Below, one piece after another: positions 8,849 through 29,067 of a stretch of 60,706 nucleotides of DNA. The notes under the pieces are model-generated. The model saw only the letters and a program-made list of their open reading frames with translations. It had not been told where the DNA came from and did not search any database. The DNA lies in the NCBI RefSeq assembly GCF_001584335.1, contig NZ_LSBB01000009.1:1-60706 (forward strand). Reading direction: 5' to 3'. The position numbers and the translations under genes were made by a program. Source of the stretch: Bacillus atrophaeus. Its GTDB lineage: Bacteria; Bacillota; Bacilli; Bacillales; Bacillaceae. How positions within the stretch are numbered: position 1 is the stretch's first letter; each line of letters starts with the position of its first letter.

Positions 8849-9646
8849 CTACGACCTTAAGAAAAGTAACAGAACAGCCAAAAGTACAAGAGTAAGAATT
8901 ACTGCTGTATCCTTCCCAGTCCATACAAGCTTTCTGTATTTCGTACGTCCTTCTCCGCCTTGATAGCCTCTCGCTTCCATGGCGACAGCAAGCTCCTCCG
9001 CCCGTTTAAACGCACTGACAAACAGCGGAACAAGCAATGGAACAATTGCCTTTACTCTGTCTTTTAAAGGACCGCTTGTGAAGTCCACCCCTCTTGCCAT
9101 CTGAGCCTTCATAATCTTATCCGTCTCTTCCATCAAAGTCGGTATAAAACGTAAAGAAATCGACATCATGAGTGCAAGCTCGTGGACGGGAAGCTTGAGC
9201 TTTTTAAAAGGGTGAAGCAGCTGTTCCATTCCGTCTGTTATTTCAATCGGCGTTGTGGTCAAAGTCAGAAGTGTGGTTATTAAGATGAGGTACACAAATC
9301 TGAGAGAAATAAAAATCCCCTGAACAAGTCCGCCTTGATAAATTTTGATGAGTCCCAGATCTATGAGGACCGGTCCCTCACGCGTCATTAAAATATGAAG
9401 CAGAAAGGTAAACAGCACAATCCATATAATCGGCTTTAAACCCTTCAGCAAAAAGTGAAACGGGACTCTCGTTAAGGAGACAACACCAAACGTAAACACA
9501 CCAAGCAAAGCATACGTCAGGGCATTATTAGCAAAAAAAACAATACAAACAAACATAAAGATGGTAATCAGCTTTGTTCTTGGATCCAAACGGTGAACAA
9601 GTGAAGAACCGGGTACATACTTGCCGATAATCATGCTATCCATCAT
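8849..9646 (-). CDS. ecfT: ECF transporter transmembrane component EcfT
   Basis: 265-aa polytopic membrane protein with about five to six hydrophobic helices. It carries the two coupling Ala-Arg-Gly motifs of EcfT, QMARGVDF and MEARGYQGG, which touch the two ATPases. It forms the shared energizing module of group II ECF transporters, which serves vitamin-specific S components encoded elsewhere in the genome; none is present here. Its start overlaps the end of ecfA2 by 4 bp, indicating translational coupling. Confidence 0.97.
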   Translation of the reverse strand: MMDSMIIGKYVPGSSLVHRLDPRTKLITIFMFVCIVFFANNALTYALLGVFTFGVVSLTRVPFHFLLKGLKPIIWIVLFTFLLHILMTREGPVLIDLGLIKIYQGGLVQGIFISLRFVYLILITTLLTLTTTPIEITDGMEQLLHPFKKLKLPVHELALMMSISLRFIPTLMEETDKIMKAQMARGVDFTSGPLKDRVKAIVPLLVPLFVSAFKRAEELAVAMEARGYQGGEGRTKYRKLVWTGKDTAVILTLVLLAVLLLFLRS

Positions 9647-10512
9647 AAGGTTTTCTCCTCCTGAAAGAGAGCACGGATTTCGGCTGCAGCGTCTTCGATT
9701 GTCAGCATAGGCTTTTCAAATTTGACGCCGAGTGCCATCTCCAGCTGCCTTTGAAATTTAATCGTTTCGGGGAGATCAAGACCCAAATCGGCCATTTCTT
9801 CACCCTTTGCAAATAAATCCCGGGGAGTTCCCGTTGCTTTAATTGTCCCTTGATGCATCACAATTATTTCATCGGCGTACGCAGCAGCGTCCTCCATACT
9901 GTGGGTGACAAGTATGGTCGTCAAATTACCTCTGGTATGAAGCTCATAGAACATGTCCATAATGTCTTGACGCCCTCTTGGATCGAGTCCGGCTGTCGGT
10001 TCATCCAGGACAAGCACTTCCGGCTCCATTGCAAGAACGCCGGCTATTGCGACTCGGCGCATCTGTCCGCCGCTTAATTCAAAGGGTGATCGATCAAGAA
10101 GTTCCTCTGACAGCCCGACGAGTTTTAACATTTCTCTGGCTTTCTGTTCAGCATCTTCTTTTCTCACGCCGAAGTTCATTGGACCAAAAGAAATATCTTT
10201 CAAAACTGTTTCTTCAAATAGCTGATGCTCCGGAAATTGGAAAACGATTCCGACTTTTTTCCGGAGGGCTTTAAGCTGCTTATTTTTTTTACCGGCTTGA
10301 AGCACAGTATCCCCCAGTGATATCTGTCCCTTTGTCGGCTTCAGCAGTCCATTCAAATGCTGAAGAAGAGTTGATTTGCCGGAACCTGTGTGCCCTATTA
10401 CTGCTACATAGCTTCCTTCCTTAATCAAAGCATTGATATCATATAAGGCAAGCCGTTCGAACGGCGTTTTCATCTGATAGCGATGCTCTACATCTTTGAT
10501 CGTAATGTCCAT
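9643..10512 (-). CDS. ecfA2: ECF transporter ATPase EcfA2
   Basis: 289-aa ABC ATPase. Walker A is GHTGSGKST (40-48), the Q-loop Gln is at 92, the signature LSGGQ is at 146-150, Walker B VLVLDEPTAGLD begins at 166 and the switch His is 205. A C-terminal EcfA extension (about 215-289) follows the core. It heterodimerizes with EcfA1 and couples ATP hydrolysis to vitamin uptake via EcfT. It overlaps ecfA1 by 25 bp at its start and ecfT by 4 bp at its end. Confidence 0.97.
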   Translation of the reverse strand: MDITIKDVEHRYQMKTPFERLALYDINALIKEGSYVAVIGHTGSGKSTLLQHLNGLLKPTKGQISLGDTVLQAGKKNKQLKALRKKVGIVFQFPEHQLFEETVLKDISFGPMNFGVRKEDAEQKAREMLKLVGLSEELLDRSPFELSGGQMRRVAIAGVLAMEPEVLVLDEPTAGLDPRGRQDIMDMFYELHTRGNLTTILVTHSMEDAAAYADEIIVMHQGTIKATGTPRDLFAKGEEMADLGLDLPETIKFQRQLEMALGVKFEKPMLTIEDAAAEIRALFQEEKTL

Positions 10513-11333
10513 AGCTCTTTCACCAGCCCTTCCTGAGTCAGATGGTTTCCTTCCAGAGCCACTCCGCTTTCTTTCAACAGTTGGCTGAGCTGGAATGAGA
10601 AGGGCAGATCAAGGCCGATTTGAACAAGATCCTCATTTAATCGAAAAACCTCTTCAGGCGGTCCCTCAGCATACTTCCTGCCGCCATTCATCACAATGAT
10701 TCTGTCAGCTTTAGCGGCCTCATTCAAATCATGGGTAATGGATATAACTGTGGCCATGCCTTGCTCTTTTAAATGTCTTACCGTTTCAAGCACTTCTTCT
10801 CTGCCAATCGGATCTAACATAGAGGTTGCTTCATCTAAAATAATAATATCAGGACGTGCGGCGAGAACTCCCGCAATCGCAACTCTTTGCTTTTGGCCTC
10901 CGGAGAGATGGTGCGGCTCTTGATCGAGAAAATCAAACATGTTGACTTGTTTTGTCGCCCAATCTACTCTCTCTATCATTTCTTCCCGCGGTACACCATT
11001 GTTTTCTAAACCAAAAGCCACATCATCGCGAACCGTCGTTCCGACAAATTGGTTATCCGGATTTTGAAAGACCATTCCAATCTTTTTTCGAACATCCCAA
11101 ACTGATTCCTCAGTCAGCGGTATGCCGCCTACCTCAATCTCACCTGTCTCAGGCATAATTAAGCCATTTAATGCCCTGGCCAGCGTTGACTTCCCAGAAC
11201 CATTGTGACCAACTATTGCAAGCCATTCGCCCTCATACACTTGCAGGGATACACCGTCAAGTGCCGGTCTTTCTGCATCTTTTCGATACCGATAAGTAAT
11301 GTCATTTACTGATATCAAGTGTTTTTCATTCAT
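10488..11333 (-). CDS. ecfA1: ECF transporter ATPase EcfA1
   Basis: 281-aa ABC ATPase, partner of EcfA2. Walker A is GHNGSGKST (42-50), Q90, LSGGQ at 143-147, Walker B IIILDEATSMLD from 163, switch His201. The DEAT form of Walker B, where EcfA2 has DEPT, helps tell the two apart. The usual EcfA C-terminal extension is present. It lies 138 bp downstream of rplQ, behind a terminator-like hairpin, so the ECF genes are probably expressed partly by read-through from the ribosomal operon. Confidence 0.97.
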   Translation of the reverse strand: MNEKHLISVNDITYRYRKDAERPALDGVSLQVYEGEWLAIVGHNGSGKSTLARALNGLIMPETGEIEVGGIPLTEESVWDVRKKIGMVFQNPDNQFVGTTVRDDVAFGLENNGVPREEMIERVDWATKQVNMFDFLDQEPHHLSGGQKQRVAIAGVLAARPDIIILDEATSMLDPIGREEVLETVRHLKEQGMATVISITHDLNEAAKADRIIVMNGGRKYAEGPPEEVFRLNEDLVQIGLDLPFSFQLSQLLKESGVALEGNHLTQEGLVKELWTLRSKM

Positions 11334-11406
11334 GGACAGCCTGGCCTCCTCTCAACTAAAACTCTGCTTTTCTCTTCATCTTCTTGTACAAAAAGCTTTT
11401 GTATCT

Positions 11407-11451
11407 AAAAAAAGGGCATAGATCCAGTTAGAAACTGTCCCGCCCTTCTTT
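11407..11451 (-). terminator. Terminator after rplQ
   Basis: On the complement AAGGGC pairs with GCCCTT, enclosing an inner CAGTT/AACTG hairpin, followed by TTTTTTT. It lies between rplQ and ecfA1. The branched stem suggests partial termination with read-through into the ECF genes. Confidence 0.65.
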
Positions 11452-11471
11452 AGATACACAAAGATATGTGA

Positions 11472-11849
<378 letters not shown>

Positions 11850-11910
11850 TTATTGGAATGCTGTTCTGAAATAAAAAACACACGAAAATCCTAGTTCACA
11901 TCGAAACTAG

Positions 11911-12855
11911 TCAATCGTCTTTGCGAAGGCCGAGTCCGAGTTCTTCTAGTTTTGCTTTCACTTCTTCAAGTGATTTGCGACCTAGATTACGAACTTTCAT
12001 CATATCTTCTTCCGTCTTGTTCGCAAGCTCTTGAACCGTGTTAATACCCGCACGCTTTAAACAGTTGTAAGAACGCACAGAAAGATCCAATTCTTCAATC
12101 GTCATTTCAAGAACTTTCTCTTTTTGATCCTCTTCTTTTTCAACCATGATTTCAGCATGCTGAGCTTCGTCAGTTAACCCAACGAATATATTAAGGTGTT
12201 CAGTTAAAATCTTTGAACCAAGCGCAATCGCTTCTTTAGGTCCAGTGCTTCCATCAGTCCAAACATCAAGTGTAAGTTTATCATAGTTTGCAACCTGGCC
12301 TACACGAGTGTTCTCTACCTGATAAGATAAACGAGAAACTGGCGTAAAGATTGAATCGATCGGAATCACGCCGATTGGCTGATCGTCTCTTTTGTTTGAA
12401 TCAGCAGGTGTATACCCACGTCCTCTTTGAGCGGTAAGGCGAACTCGGAAACTCGCATTCTCACCAAGAGTTGCAATATGAAGATCAGGATTCAAGATCT
12501 CAATATCACTATCGTGTGTAATATCAGCTGCTGTTACAGTACCTTCACCCTGTACATCAATTTCAAGCGTCTTCTCTTCATCAGAGTAGATTTTCAATGC
12601 AAGCTTTTTAATGTGTAAGATAATTGTTGTTACATCTTCCACAACGCCTTCAATTGTCGAGAATTCGTGTAGTACACCATCTATCTGGATCGATGTTACA
12701 GCGGCACCAGGGAGTGAGGATAAGAGGATACGACGTAAGGAGTTACCCAGAGTAGTACCATATCCACGCTCAAGTGGCTCTACGACAAACTTACCAAATT
12801 TGGCATCGTCGCTGATTTCAACCGTTTCGATTTTTGGTTTTTCAATCTCGATCAT
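11911..12855 (-). CDS. rpoA: DNA-directed RNA polymerase alpha subunit
   Basis: 314 aa, usual length. The N-terminal domain (about 1-228) contains [20 protein letters not shown] (33-52), used for dimerization and beta/beta' assembly. An acidic linker (KEEDQKEKV) leads to the C-terminal domain (about 245-314), whose helix-hairpin-helix ([20 protein letters not shown]) binds UP elements and activators. It is embedded among ribosomal genes; a 176-bp gap before it holds a candidate promoter. Confidence 0.99.
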   Translation of the reverse strand: MIEIEKPKIETVEISDDAKFGKFVVEPLERGYGTTLGNSLRRILLSSLPGAAVTSIQIDGVLHEFSTIEGVVEDVTTIILHIKKLALKIYSDEEKTLEIDVQGEGTVTAADITHDSDIEILNPDLHIATLGENASFRVRLTAQRGRGYTPADSNKRDDQPIGVIPIDSIFTPVSRLSYQVENTRVGQVANYDKLTLDVWTDGSTGPKEAIALGSKILTEHLNIFVGLTDEAQHAEIMVEKEEDQKEKVLEMTIEELDLSVRSYNCLKRAGINTVQELANKTEEDMMKVRNLGRKSLEEVKAKLEELGLGLRKDD

Positions 12856-12986
12856 TACTTAAAACCCTCCTTCAAAACGTCGAAACCTCGAATAGAATCA
12901 TATGAGATTCCATCCGAAATTCCCCATTGTTTAGTCCCGTATGTGCTCAGGCAACGAGTCGGTGCATTCGTTTCATAAATAACTGT

Positions 12987-13015
12987 ATCATAACCCATTA
13001 TTGACAGGGACACAA
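12987..13015 (-). promoter_or_regulatory. Possible internal promoter of rpoA-rplQ
   Basis: On the complement: TTGTGT (13010-13015), 17-bp spacer, TATGAT (12987-12992), in the unusually wide rpsK-rpoA gap. It could supply extra alpha subunit and L17 transcripts. Confidence 0.45.
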
Positions 13016-13031
13016 AATCTATACAAACAAA

Positions 13032-13430
<399 letters not shown>

Positions 13431-13447
13431 TTAGGTACCTCCCTTAC

Positions 13448-13828
<381 letters not shown>

Positions 13829-13835
13829 TTATAAA

Positions 13836-13982
<147 letters not shown>

Positions 13983-14201
13983 TTATTTGTAACGGTACGT
14001 AATCCTACCACGAGTTAAGTCATATGGAGATAATTCTACCGTAACTTTGTCTCCAGGTAAAATGCGAATGAAGTGCATGCGGATTTTACCAGATACATGA
14101 GCCAAAACTGTATGACCATTCTCAAGTTCAACTTTGAACATCGCGTTTGGCAACGTTTCGACTATCGTACCTTCCACTTCAATTACATCGTCTTTCGCCA
14201 T
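13983..14201 (-). CDS. infA: Translation initiation factor IF-1
   Basis: 72 aa, a single S1-type OB fold: [20 protein letters not shown], then [20 protein letters not shown] and the [13 protein letters not shown] end. IF-1 binds the 30S A site during initiation. Its ribosome-binding site lies inside the 3' end of ybzG, which it overlaps by 23 bp, suggesting translational coupling. Confidence 0.98.
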   Translation of the reverse strand: MAKDDVIEVEGTIVETLPNAMFKVELENGHTVLAHVSGKIRMHFIRILPGDKVTVELSPYDLTRGRITYRYK

Positions 14202-14520
14202 TCAAGTGTTCTCCCTTCTTCAAATCAGTAACTTGCTCTCTGACAAATTTCAAAAGAGAAAATCTCAGTTTTCCGTTTGTCACACGCCCTGTTTCGTTTA
14301 TACTGTTCTGAACTTCCGGAGATACGCAATCATAAAGGGTTAAATGATTGATATTCTTTTTCTTAGGAGAATGAAAAGTACGCTTTTCTCCGTCTGCTAT
14401 TAGCACATGATGATGATCAACAATTCTTATGACAACAGCAAGCTGATTTGTTTCCCGACCCTGTTTGATCCGAACAATCTGCCCTACTTCAGGCGGAAAA
14501 ACAACTGTCTTCGGAATCAT
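14179..14520 (-). CDS. ybzG: KOW-domain RNA-binding protein (L14e-like)
   Basis: 113 aa. The N-terminal 60 residues fit a KOW/SH3-like fold of the L14e/L6e type: [20 protein letters not shown], then [20 protein letters not shown]. The C-terminal part is basic and may be disordered. Small KOW proteins lie at this place (map to infA) in many Firmicutes and are presumed to bind RNA or ribosomes; the role is unproven. It lies 8 bp after mapA and overlaps infA by 23 bp. The gene symbol is given from its position in the B. subtilis cluster. Confidence 0.8.
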   Translation of the reverse strand: MIPKTVVFPPEVGQIVRIKQGRETNQLAVVIRIVDHHHVLIADGEKRTFHSPKKKNINHLTLYDCVSPEVQNSINETGRVTNGKLRFSLLKFVREQVTDLKKGEHLNGERRCN

Positions 14521-14528
14521 CTCATCAC

Positions 14529-15952
<1,424 letters not shown>

Positions 15953-15954
15953 TT

Positions 15955-15982
15955 AGAGGGAATGGATAAACCATTTCCTCTA
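15955..15982 (-). other. Hairpin at the secY-adk junction
   Basis: On the complement AGAGGAAATGG and CCATTCCCTCT form an 11-bp stem (one G-U) with a 5-base loop, starting at the secY stop. It is followed by A, not T, so it is no ordinary terminator. It may protect or mark an mRNA 3' end, or tune adk translation. Confidence 0.5.
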
Positions 15983-17275
15983 ATTTTTCATAAAACCTCG
16001 ATAGTTTCGTTTCACCAACTGGCTTTCTAGTTGTTTCATTGTCTCTAAGGCTACTCCGACAACAATTAACAAAGATGTACCGCCAATTTGCGCACTTTGA
16101 GGCAATCCAGCGAATTGAATGAAAAAGATAGGAAGAATGGAAATCACGGCTAAAAATATAGAACCCACAAACGTAAGTCGATACAAAATGCTCGTAATTC
16201 TATCTTGAGTCATTTTCCCTGGACGAACCCCCGGGATATAGCCACCCTGTTTTTTAAGATTATCAGCCATTTGTTCAGGATTAACCTGGACAAAAGCATA
16301 AAAGTACGTAAAGGCAATAATTAAAGCAACATATACAATCATACCAACCGGGTGCGTGTTATCAAAGTTTGCTTGAATCCACTTTGTAACATCGTTAGAT
16401 CCAAAAAATGACGCGATCGTACGCGGCGTTATAAGAAACGCAACCGCAAAGATTACCGGAATAACCCCTGCTGGATTCACTTTAAGCGGAAGGTGTGTTG
16501 ACTGTCCTCCGCCAGCAGGTGAACGACCTGTGCCTTTAGCATATTGAATCGCAATTTTCCTAACGGCTTGCTGAATAAAAATAACTCCAACAATAACTGC
16601 TAAAATCGCAACTACTAAAAGAGCGATTGTTACAATATGCATAAATAGCTGATCATCGCCGCCGACAAATTGAGTCTCATATATTTGCCCAACTGTTTTC
16701 GGAATACTAGCCACAATCCCCGCGAAGATGATGATCGAAATTCCGTTGCCTACTCCATGTGATGTAATTTGTTCTCCAAGCCACATTAAAAAAGCAGTTC
16801 CAGCCGTAAGCACTAAAGCAATAATTAGGTATGTGGATATACCGGATTTTTGAATCAGCGCACCATTGGCGAGATTGTTAAATCCATATGACATACCTAA
16901 TGCTTGGATAAAACCAAGCACAATTGTAAAGTATCTCGTAAACTGAGCTAATTTACGGCGGCCGACTTCACCTTGCTTAGACCACTCGGTAAACTTCGGC
17001 ACAACATCCATCTGTAGAAGCTGAATGATGATTGAAGCAGTGATATAAGGGGTAATTCCCATTGCAAGAATAGAGAATTGGTAAAGCGCCCCGCCGCCAA
17101 ATGTATTAAGGAGATCAAATACCCCCATTTGAGTCTGTGCCTGTAATACCTCAGAGTTAACATAAGGTACAGGAATAAACGCACCTATGCGAAAGACGAT
17201 AAGCATGAGTAAAGTGAATATGATTTTATTCCGAATATCACTCACACGCATAAAGTTGGAGATTGTCTTAAACAA
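15980..17275 (-). CDS. secY: Protein translocase subunit SecY
   Basis: 431 aa with ten membrane helices, the channel of the SecYEG translocon. Helix 1 follows [23 protein letters not shown]; the cytosolic loops [14 protein letters not shown] and [12 protein letters not shown] match the SecA/ribosome-contact loops. The start is TTG (17273-17275), one base after the rplO stop; its Shine-Dalgarno GAGGTGATC lies inside the rplO end, which ties its translation to rplO. SecE is encoded at 44152. Confidence 0.99.
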   Translation of the reverse strand: MFKTISNFMRVSDIRNKIIFTLLMLIVFRIGAFIPVPYVNSEVLQAQTQMGVFDLLNTFGGGALYQFSILAMGITPYITASIIIQLLQMDVVPKFTEWSKQGEVGRRKLAQFTRYFTIVLGFIQALGMSYGFNNLANGALIQKSGISTYLIIALVLTAGTAFLMWLGEQITSHGVGNGISIIIFAGIVASIPKTVGQIYETQFVGGDDQLFMHIVTIALLVVAILAVIVGVIFIQQAVRKIAIQYAKGTGRSPAGGGQSTHLPLKVNPAGVIPVIFAVAFLITPRTIASFFGSNDVTKWIQANFDNTHPVGMIVYVALIIAFTYFYAFVQVNPEQMADNLKKQGGYIPGVRPGKMTQDRITSILYRLTFVGSIFLAVISILPIFFIQFAGLPQSAQIGGTSLLIVVGVALETMKQLESQLVKRNYRGFMKN

Positions 17276-17276
17276 G

Positions 17277-17729
<453 letters not shown>

Positions 17730-17747
17730 TTAGCCTATAATTTATTT

Positions 17748-18462
<715 letters not shown>

Positions 18463-18465
18463 TTA

Positions 18466-18828
<363 letters not shown>

Positions 18829-18860
18829 CTAGGTCACTCCTTTCTTCACTTTAAACGGTC

Positions 18861-19415
<555 letters not shown>

Positions 19416-19429
19416 TCATGTTAAACTTC

Positions 19430-19831
<402 letters not shown>

Positions 19832-19859
19832 TTAATAACCTCCTTCCCATTAACGGGGT

Positions 19860-20060
<201 letters not shown>

Positions 20061-20067
20061 TCATTGA

Positions 20068-20978
<911 letters not shown>

Positions 20979-20981
20979 TCA

Positions 20982-21356
<375 letters not shown>

Positions 21357-21391
21357 TTACCTCCCTTCGGAAAACATAATTCCGAACTTTA

Positions 21392-21670
<279 letters not shown>

Positions 21671-21677
21671 TCAGTGA

Positions 21678-23305
<1,628 letters not shown>

Positions 23306-23321
23306 TTAAAAGCCTCCTCTC

Positions 23322-24512
<1,191 letters not shown>

Positions 24513-24522
24513 TTACAGATAA

Positions 24523-25451
<929 letters not shown>

Positions 25452-25460
25452 CTAAGAGAC

Positions 25461-26093
<633 letters not shown>

Positions 26094-26129
26094 TCACACC
26101 TCCTATTATGATCATTCTATATTTTAGAA

Positions 26130-26565
<436 letters not shown>

Positions 26566-26571
26566 TGCACT

Positions 26572-26600
26572 ATTATACAAAAAATAGACGCATGTTGCAA
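26572..26600 (-). promoter_or_regulatory. S10 operon promoter, proximal (sigma-A)
   Basis: On the complement: TTGCAA (26595-26600), 17-bp spacer, TATAAT (26572-26577). Consensus -10. Confidence 0.88.
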
Positions 26601-26638
26601 GACCTAATTAAATAATACGTGTTTTGCACACTTTTTTT

Positions 26639-26667
26639 ATTATACAGGTGATCTTTGAATTAATCAA
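26639..26667 (-). promoter_or_regulatory. S10 operon promoter, distal (sigma-A)
   Basis: On the complement: TTGATT (26662-26667), 17-bp spacer, TATAAT (26639-26644). It lies 67 bp upstream of the proximal promoter and directly after the ybaC stop codon. Confidence 0.82.
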
Positions 26668-26697
26668 GGTTGAGTGCACACTGCAGTAACATCTCTA

Positions 26698-27663
26698 TCA
26701 TAAATGGTATCTTCCATGTGTGCTGAGTATGTCCGCAAACAATTTAGGCTCTTCTAAATGAGGTGAGTGAGCTGAATTTTCAAACCAATGCCAGCTTTTA
26801 TCGGGAGCGGATAGTCTTTGGCAGTAAGATTCCGGTATCGTACCAGGGATAATCAAGTCATGCCTGCCGGAAATAAAACAACATGGTACTTTAATAGAAG
26901 GAACTGATTTAAAAGCATCAAAGTGATATAGTTCATCCATTAAAGTTCTAGAGCTGAAGCTTTGTCCTCGTATATATTGCAAACAGCCTTTTACTCCATA
27001 TTCTTTTCCAAACAACATTAGGCTGAATATCTTAATAGCTTGCTGCCTCTTATGGGTAAAACCTCCCCTTCTCAGCTCGATACACAATCGAAATATCTCA
27101 TGGCGGATTTGTTTATTCCATGGCGGAGGCCCGATTAACCGCAGCAAAATAGCAGGTATGGATTTTTTGTTTTCATGATTCATTTCCTCAAGACACCGGT
27201 ACGCAGCCTGTTCTTCTTCTCGCACGTTAACAACTTGGCTGATACCGTAATAAGCATAAAATAAATCCGGTCTTGCCTGCAGCACAGTTAGAGCTAATAA
27301 GGCTCCCCATGAATAGCCGGCCAAATAGATTTTTTGCACCTTAAATGAATTGACAAGCATCTCTGCAATCTCGATAGCATCCTCAGTTAACTGCCTGATT
27401 GTCATTGATCTCTTTAGGACATGTTTTGAATAGGATAGCCCAGCGCCTCGTTGATCCCAATTCACAACAGTGAAGTGCTGTTCCAATTCCTTTTGAAAAT
27501 GTCTCGCATAGCCAATTTGCGCAGTTCCCGGGCCGCCATGCAAGAACAGCAGTAAAGGATTGGATCTATTGGCTCCATTGATCATCAGAACCTGTTCGGT
27601 GTTCCCTATCTGATATTTTTTTAGTATAGAAATATGAAGGTTCTTATGATTGTTTTCACACAT
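26698..27663 (-). CDS. ybaC: YbaC, alpha/beta hydrolase of the proline iminopeptidase type
   Basis: 321 aa. Oxyanion motif FLHGGPG (40-46), nucleophile elbow GYSWG with Ser118, acid Asp in SGRHDLI (about 271-277) and His in ENSAHSP (about 300) give a complete catalytic triad of an S33-type peptidase or related hydrolase. No signal peptide. ATG 27663 is chosen because AGGAG precedes it by 8 nt; an ATG 13 codons upstream overlaps a TATAAT and has no ribosome-binding site. It is inserted between the str and S10 operons and appears less constrained than its neighbours. The substrate is unknown. Confidence 0.88.
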   Translation of the reverse strand: MCENNHKNLHISILKKYQIGNTEQVLMINGANRSNPLLLFLHGGPGTAQIGYARHFQKELEQHFTVVNWDQRGAGLSYSKHVLKRSMTIRQLTEDAIEIAEMLVNSFKVQKIYLAGYSWGALLALTVLQARPDLFYAYYGISQVVNVREEEQAAYRCLEEMNHENKKSIPAILLRLIGPPPWNKQIRHEIFRLCIELRRGGFTHKRQQAIKIFSLMLFGKEYGVKGCLQYIRGQSFSSRTLMDELYHFDAFKSVPSIKVPCCFISGRHDLIIPGTIPESYCQRLSAPDKSWHWFENSAHSPHLEEPKLFADILSTHGRYHL

Positions 27664-27693
27664 GCCCTTAGCTCCTACATTTAGATAAGCTTT

Positions 27694-27699
27694 ATTATA
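27694..27699 (-). promoter_or_regulatory. Possible -10 element of ybaC
   Basis: The complement reads TATAAT preceded by ATG, without a good -35. It lies between the tufA terminator and ybaC, where a promoter is expected. Confidence 0.4.
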
Positions 27700-27718
27700 C
27701 ATTTAATCAGACACAAAG

Positions 27719-27746
27719 AAAAAACGAGGCCCAAAGGGCCTCGTTT
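27719..27746 (-). terminator. str operon (tufA) terminator
   Basis: On the complement AAACGAGGCCC and GGGCCTCGTTT form an 11-bp perfect stem with a 3-base loop, followed by TTTCTTTG. Strong intrinsic terminator 12 bp after tufA. Confidence 0.95.
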
Positions 27747-27757
27747 CATTTATACGA

Positions 27758-28948
27758 TTACTCAGTGATTGTAGAAACAACACCAGAGCCAACAGTACGT
27801 CCGCCTTCACGAATAGAGAAACGAGTTCCTTCTTCGATAGCGATAGTTGAGATAAGCTCAACGATCATTTCAGTGTTGTCTCCAGGCATAACCATTTCTA
27901 CGCCTTCTGGAAGTTGGATGATACCAGTTACGTCAGTTGTACGGAAGTAGAACTGAGGACGGTAGTTAGAGAAGAATGGAGTATGACGTCCACCCTCTTC
28001 TTTTGAAAGAACATAAACTTCAGCTTTGAATTTGCTGTGTGGAGTGATTGTACCTGGTTTAGCAAGTACTTGACCACGTTGGATATCTTCACGAGCTACA
28101 CCGCGAAGAAGTGCTCCAATGTTGTCTCCAGCTTCAGCGTAATCAAGAAGCTTACGGAACATTTCAACACCAGTAACAGTTGTTTTGCTGTTTTCTTCTT
28201 GAAGACCGATGATTTCAACTTCGTCACCGACTTTAACTTGTCCGCGTTCTACACGTCCAGTAGCAACTGTTCCACGACCTGTGATTGAGAAAACGTCCTC
28301 AACAGGCATCATGAATGGTTTTTCAGTGTCGCGTTCTGGAGTTGGGATGTACTCATCAACCGCAGCCATAAGCTCAAGAATTTTTTCTTCATACTCAGCG
28401 TCTCCTTCAAGAGCTTTAAGAGCAGAACCTTTAACAACAGGAACATCATCGCCAGGGAAATCGTATTCGCTAAGAAGATCGCGAACTTCCATTTCAACTA
28501 GTTCAAGAAGCTCTTCGTCGTCTACCATGTCGCATTTGTTTAAGAATACAACGATGTAAGGTACACCAACGTTTTTAGAAAGAAGGATGTGCTCACGAGT
28601 TTGTGGCATTGGGCCATCAGCAGCAGATACTACAAGGATAGCTCCGTCCATTTGCGCAGCACCAGTGATCATGTTTTTAACATAGTCAGCGTGTCCTGGG
28701 CAGTCAACGTGTGCATAGTGACGTGTGTCAGTTTCGTACTCAACGTGTGCAGTAGAGATAGTGATACCGCGCTCGCGTTCTTCTGGAGCACCATCAATTT
28801 GATCGTACGCCATAGCTGTACCTTTACCAGATTTCTTATGAAGTACTGTTGAGATAGCAGCAGTTAATGTTGTTTTACCATGGTCAACGTGTCCAATTGT
28901 ACCAATATTGGCATGTGATTTGGAACGGTCGAATTTTTCTTTAGCCAT
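27758..28948 (-). CDS. tufA: Elongation factor Tu
   Basis: 396 aa. GTP motifs: GHVDHGKT (19-26), DCPGH (about 81-85), NKCD (about 136-139). The effector region has [14 protein letters not shown], and domains II/III follow. EF-Tu delivers aminoacyl-tRNA to the ribosome. It is the only tuf gene in the window. It is the last gene of the str operon, with its own promoter and a hairpin-bearing leader after fusA, and a strong terminator after it. Confidence 0.99.
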   Translation of the reverse strand: MAKEKFDRSKSHANIGTIGHVDHGKTTLTAAISTVLHKKSGKGTAMAYDQIDGAPEERERGITISTAHVEYETDTRHYAHVDCPGHADYVKNMITGAAQMDGAILVVSAADGPMPQTREHILLSKNVGVPYIVVFLNKCDMVDDEELLELVEMEVRDLLSEYDFPGDDVPVVKGSALKALEGDAEYEEKILELMAAVDEYIPTPERDTEKPFMMPVEDVFSITGRGTVATGRVERGQVKVGDEVEIIGLQEENSKTTVTGVEMFRKLLDYAEAGDNIGALLRGVAREDIQRGQVLAKPGTITPHSKFKAEVYVLSKEEGGRHTPFFSNYRPQFYFRTTDVTGIIQLPEGVEMVMPGDNTEMIVELISTIAIEEGTRFSIREGGRTVGSGVVSTITE

Positions 28949-28995
28949 TCTAAAATCCTCCTTAAGAGCTTTAAATTAGTAATGTATAGAGTGAT

Positions 28996-29023
28996 AGAAA
29001 GTGAAAGCAGGCTTTCACTTTCT
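28996..29023 (-). other. Perfect 13-bp hairpin in the tufA leader
   Basis: AGAAAGTGAAAGC and GCTTTCACTTTCT, loop of two bases; it lies downstream of the tufA promoter, inside the 5' UTR. No T-run follows, so it is not a standard terminator. Confidence 0.7.
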
Positions 29024-29038
29024 CATCTTACAATAGTA

Positions 29039-29067
29039 GTTATACTTGAGTTAAGTGGCAAAATCAA
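29039..29067 (-). promoter_or_regulatory. tufA promoter (sigma-A)
   Basis: On the complement: TTGATT (29062-29067), 17-bp spacer, TATAAC (29039-29044). The -35 touches the fusA stop codon. It provides fusA-independent tufA transcription. Confidence 0.75.
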
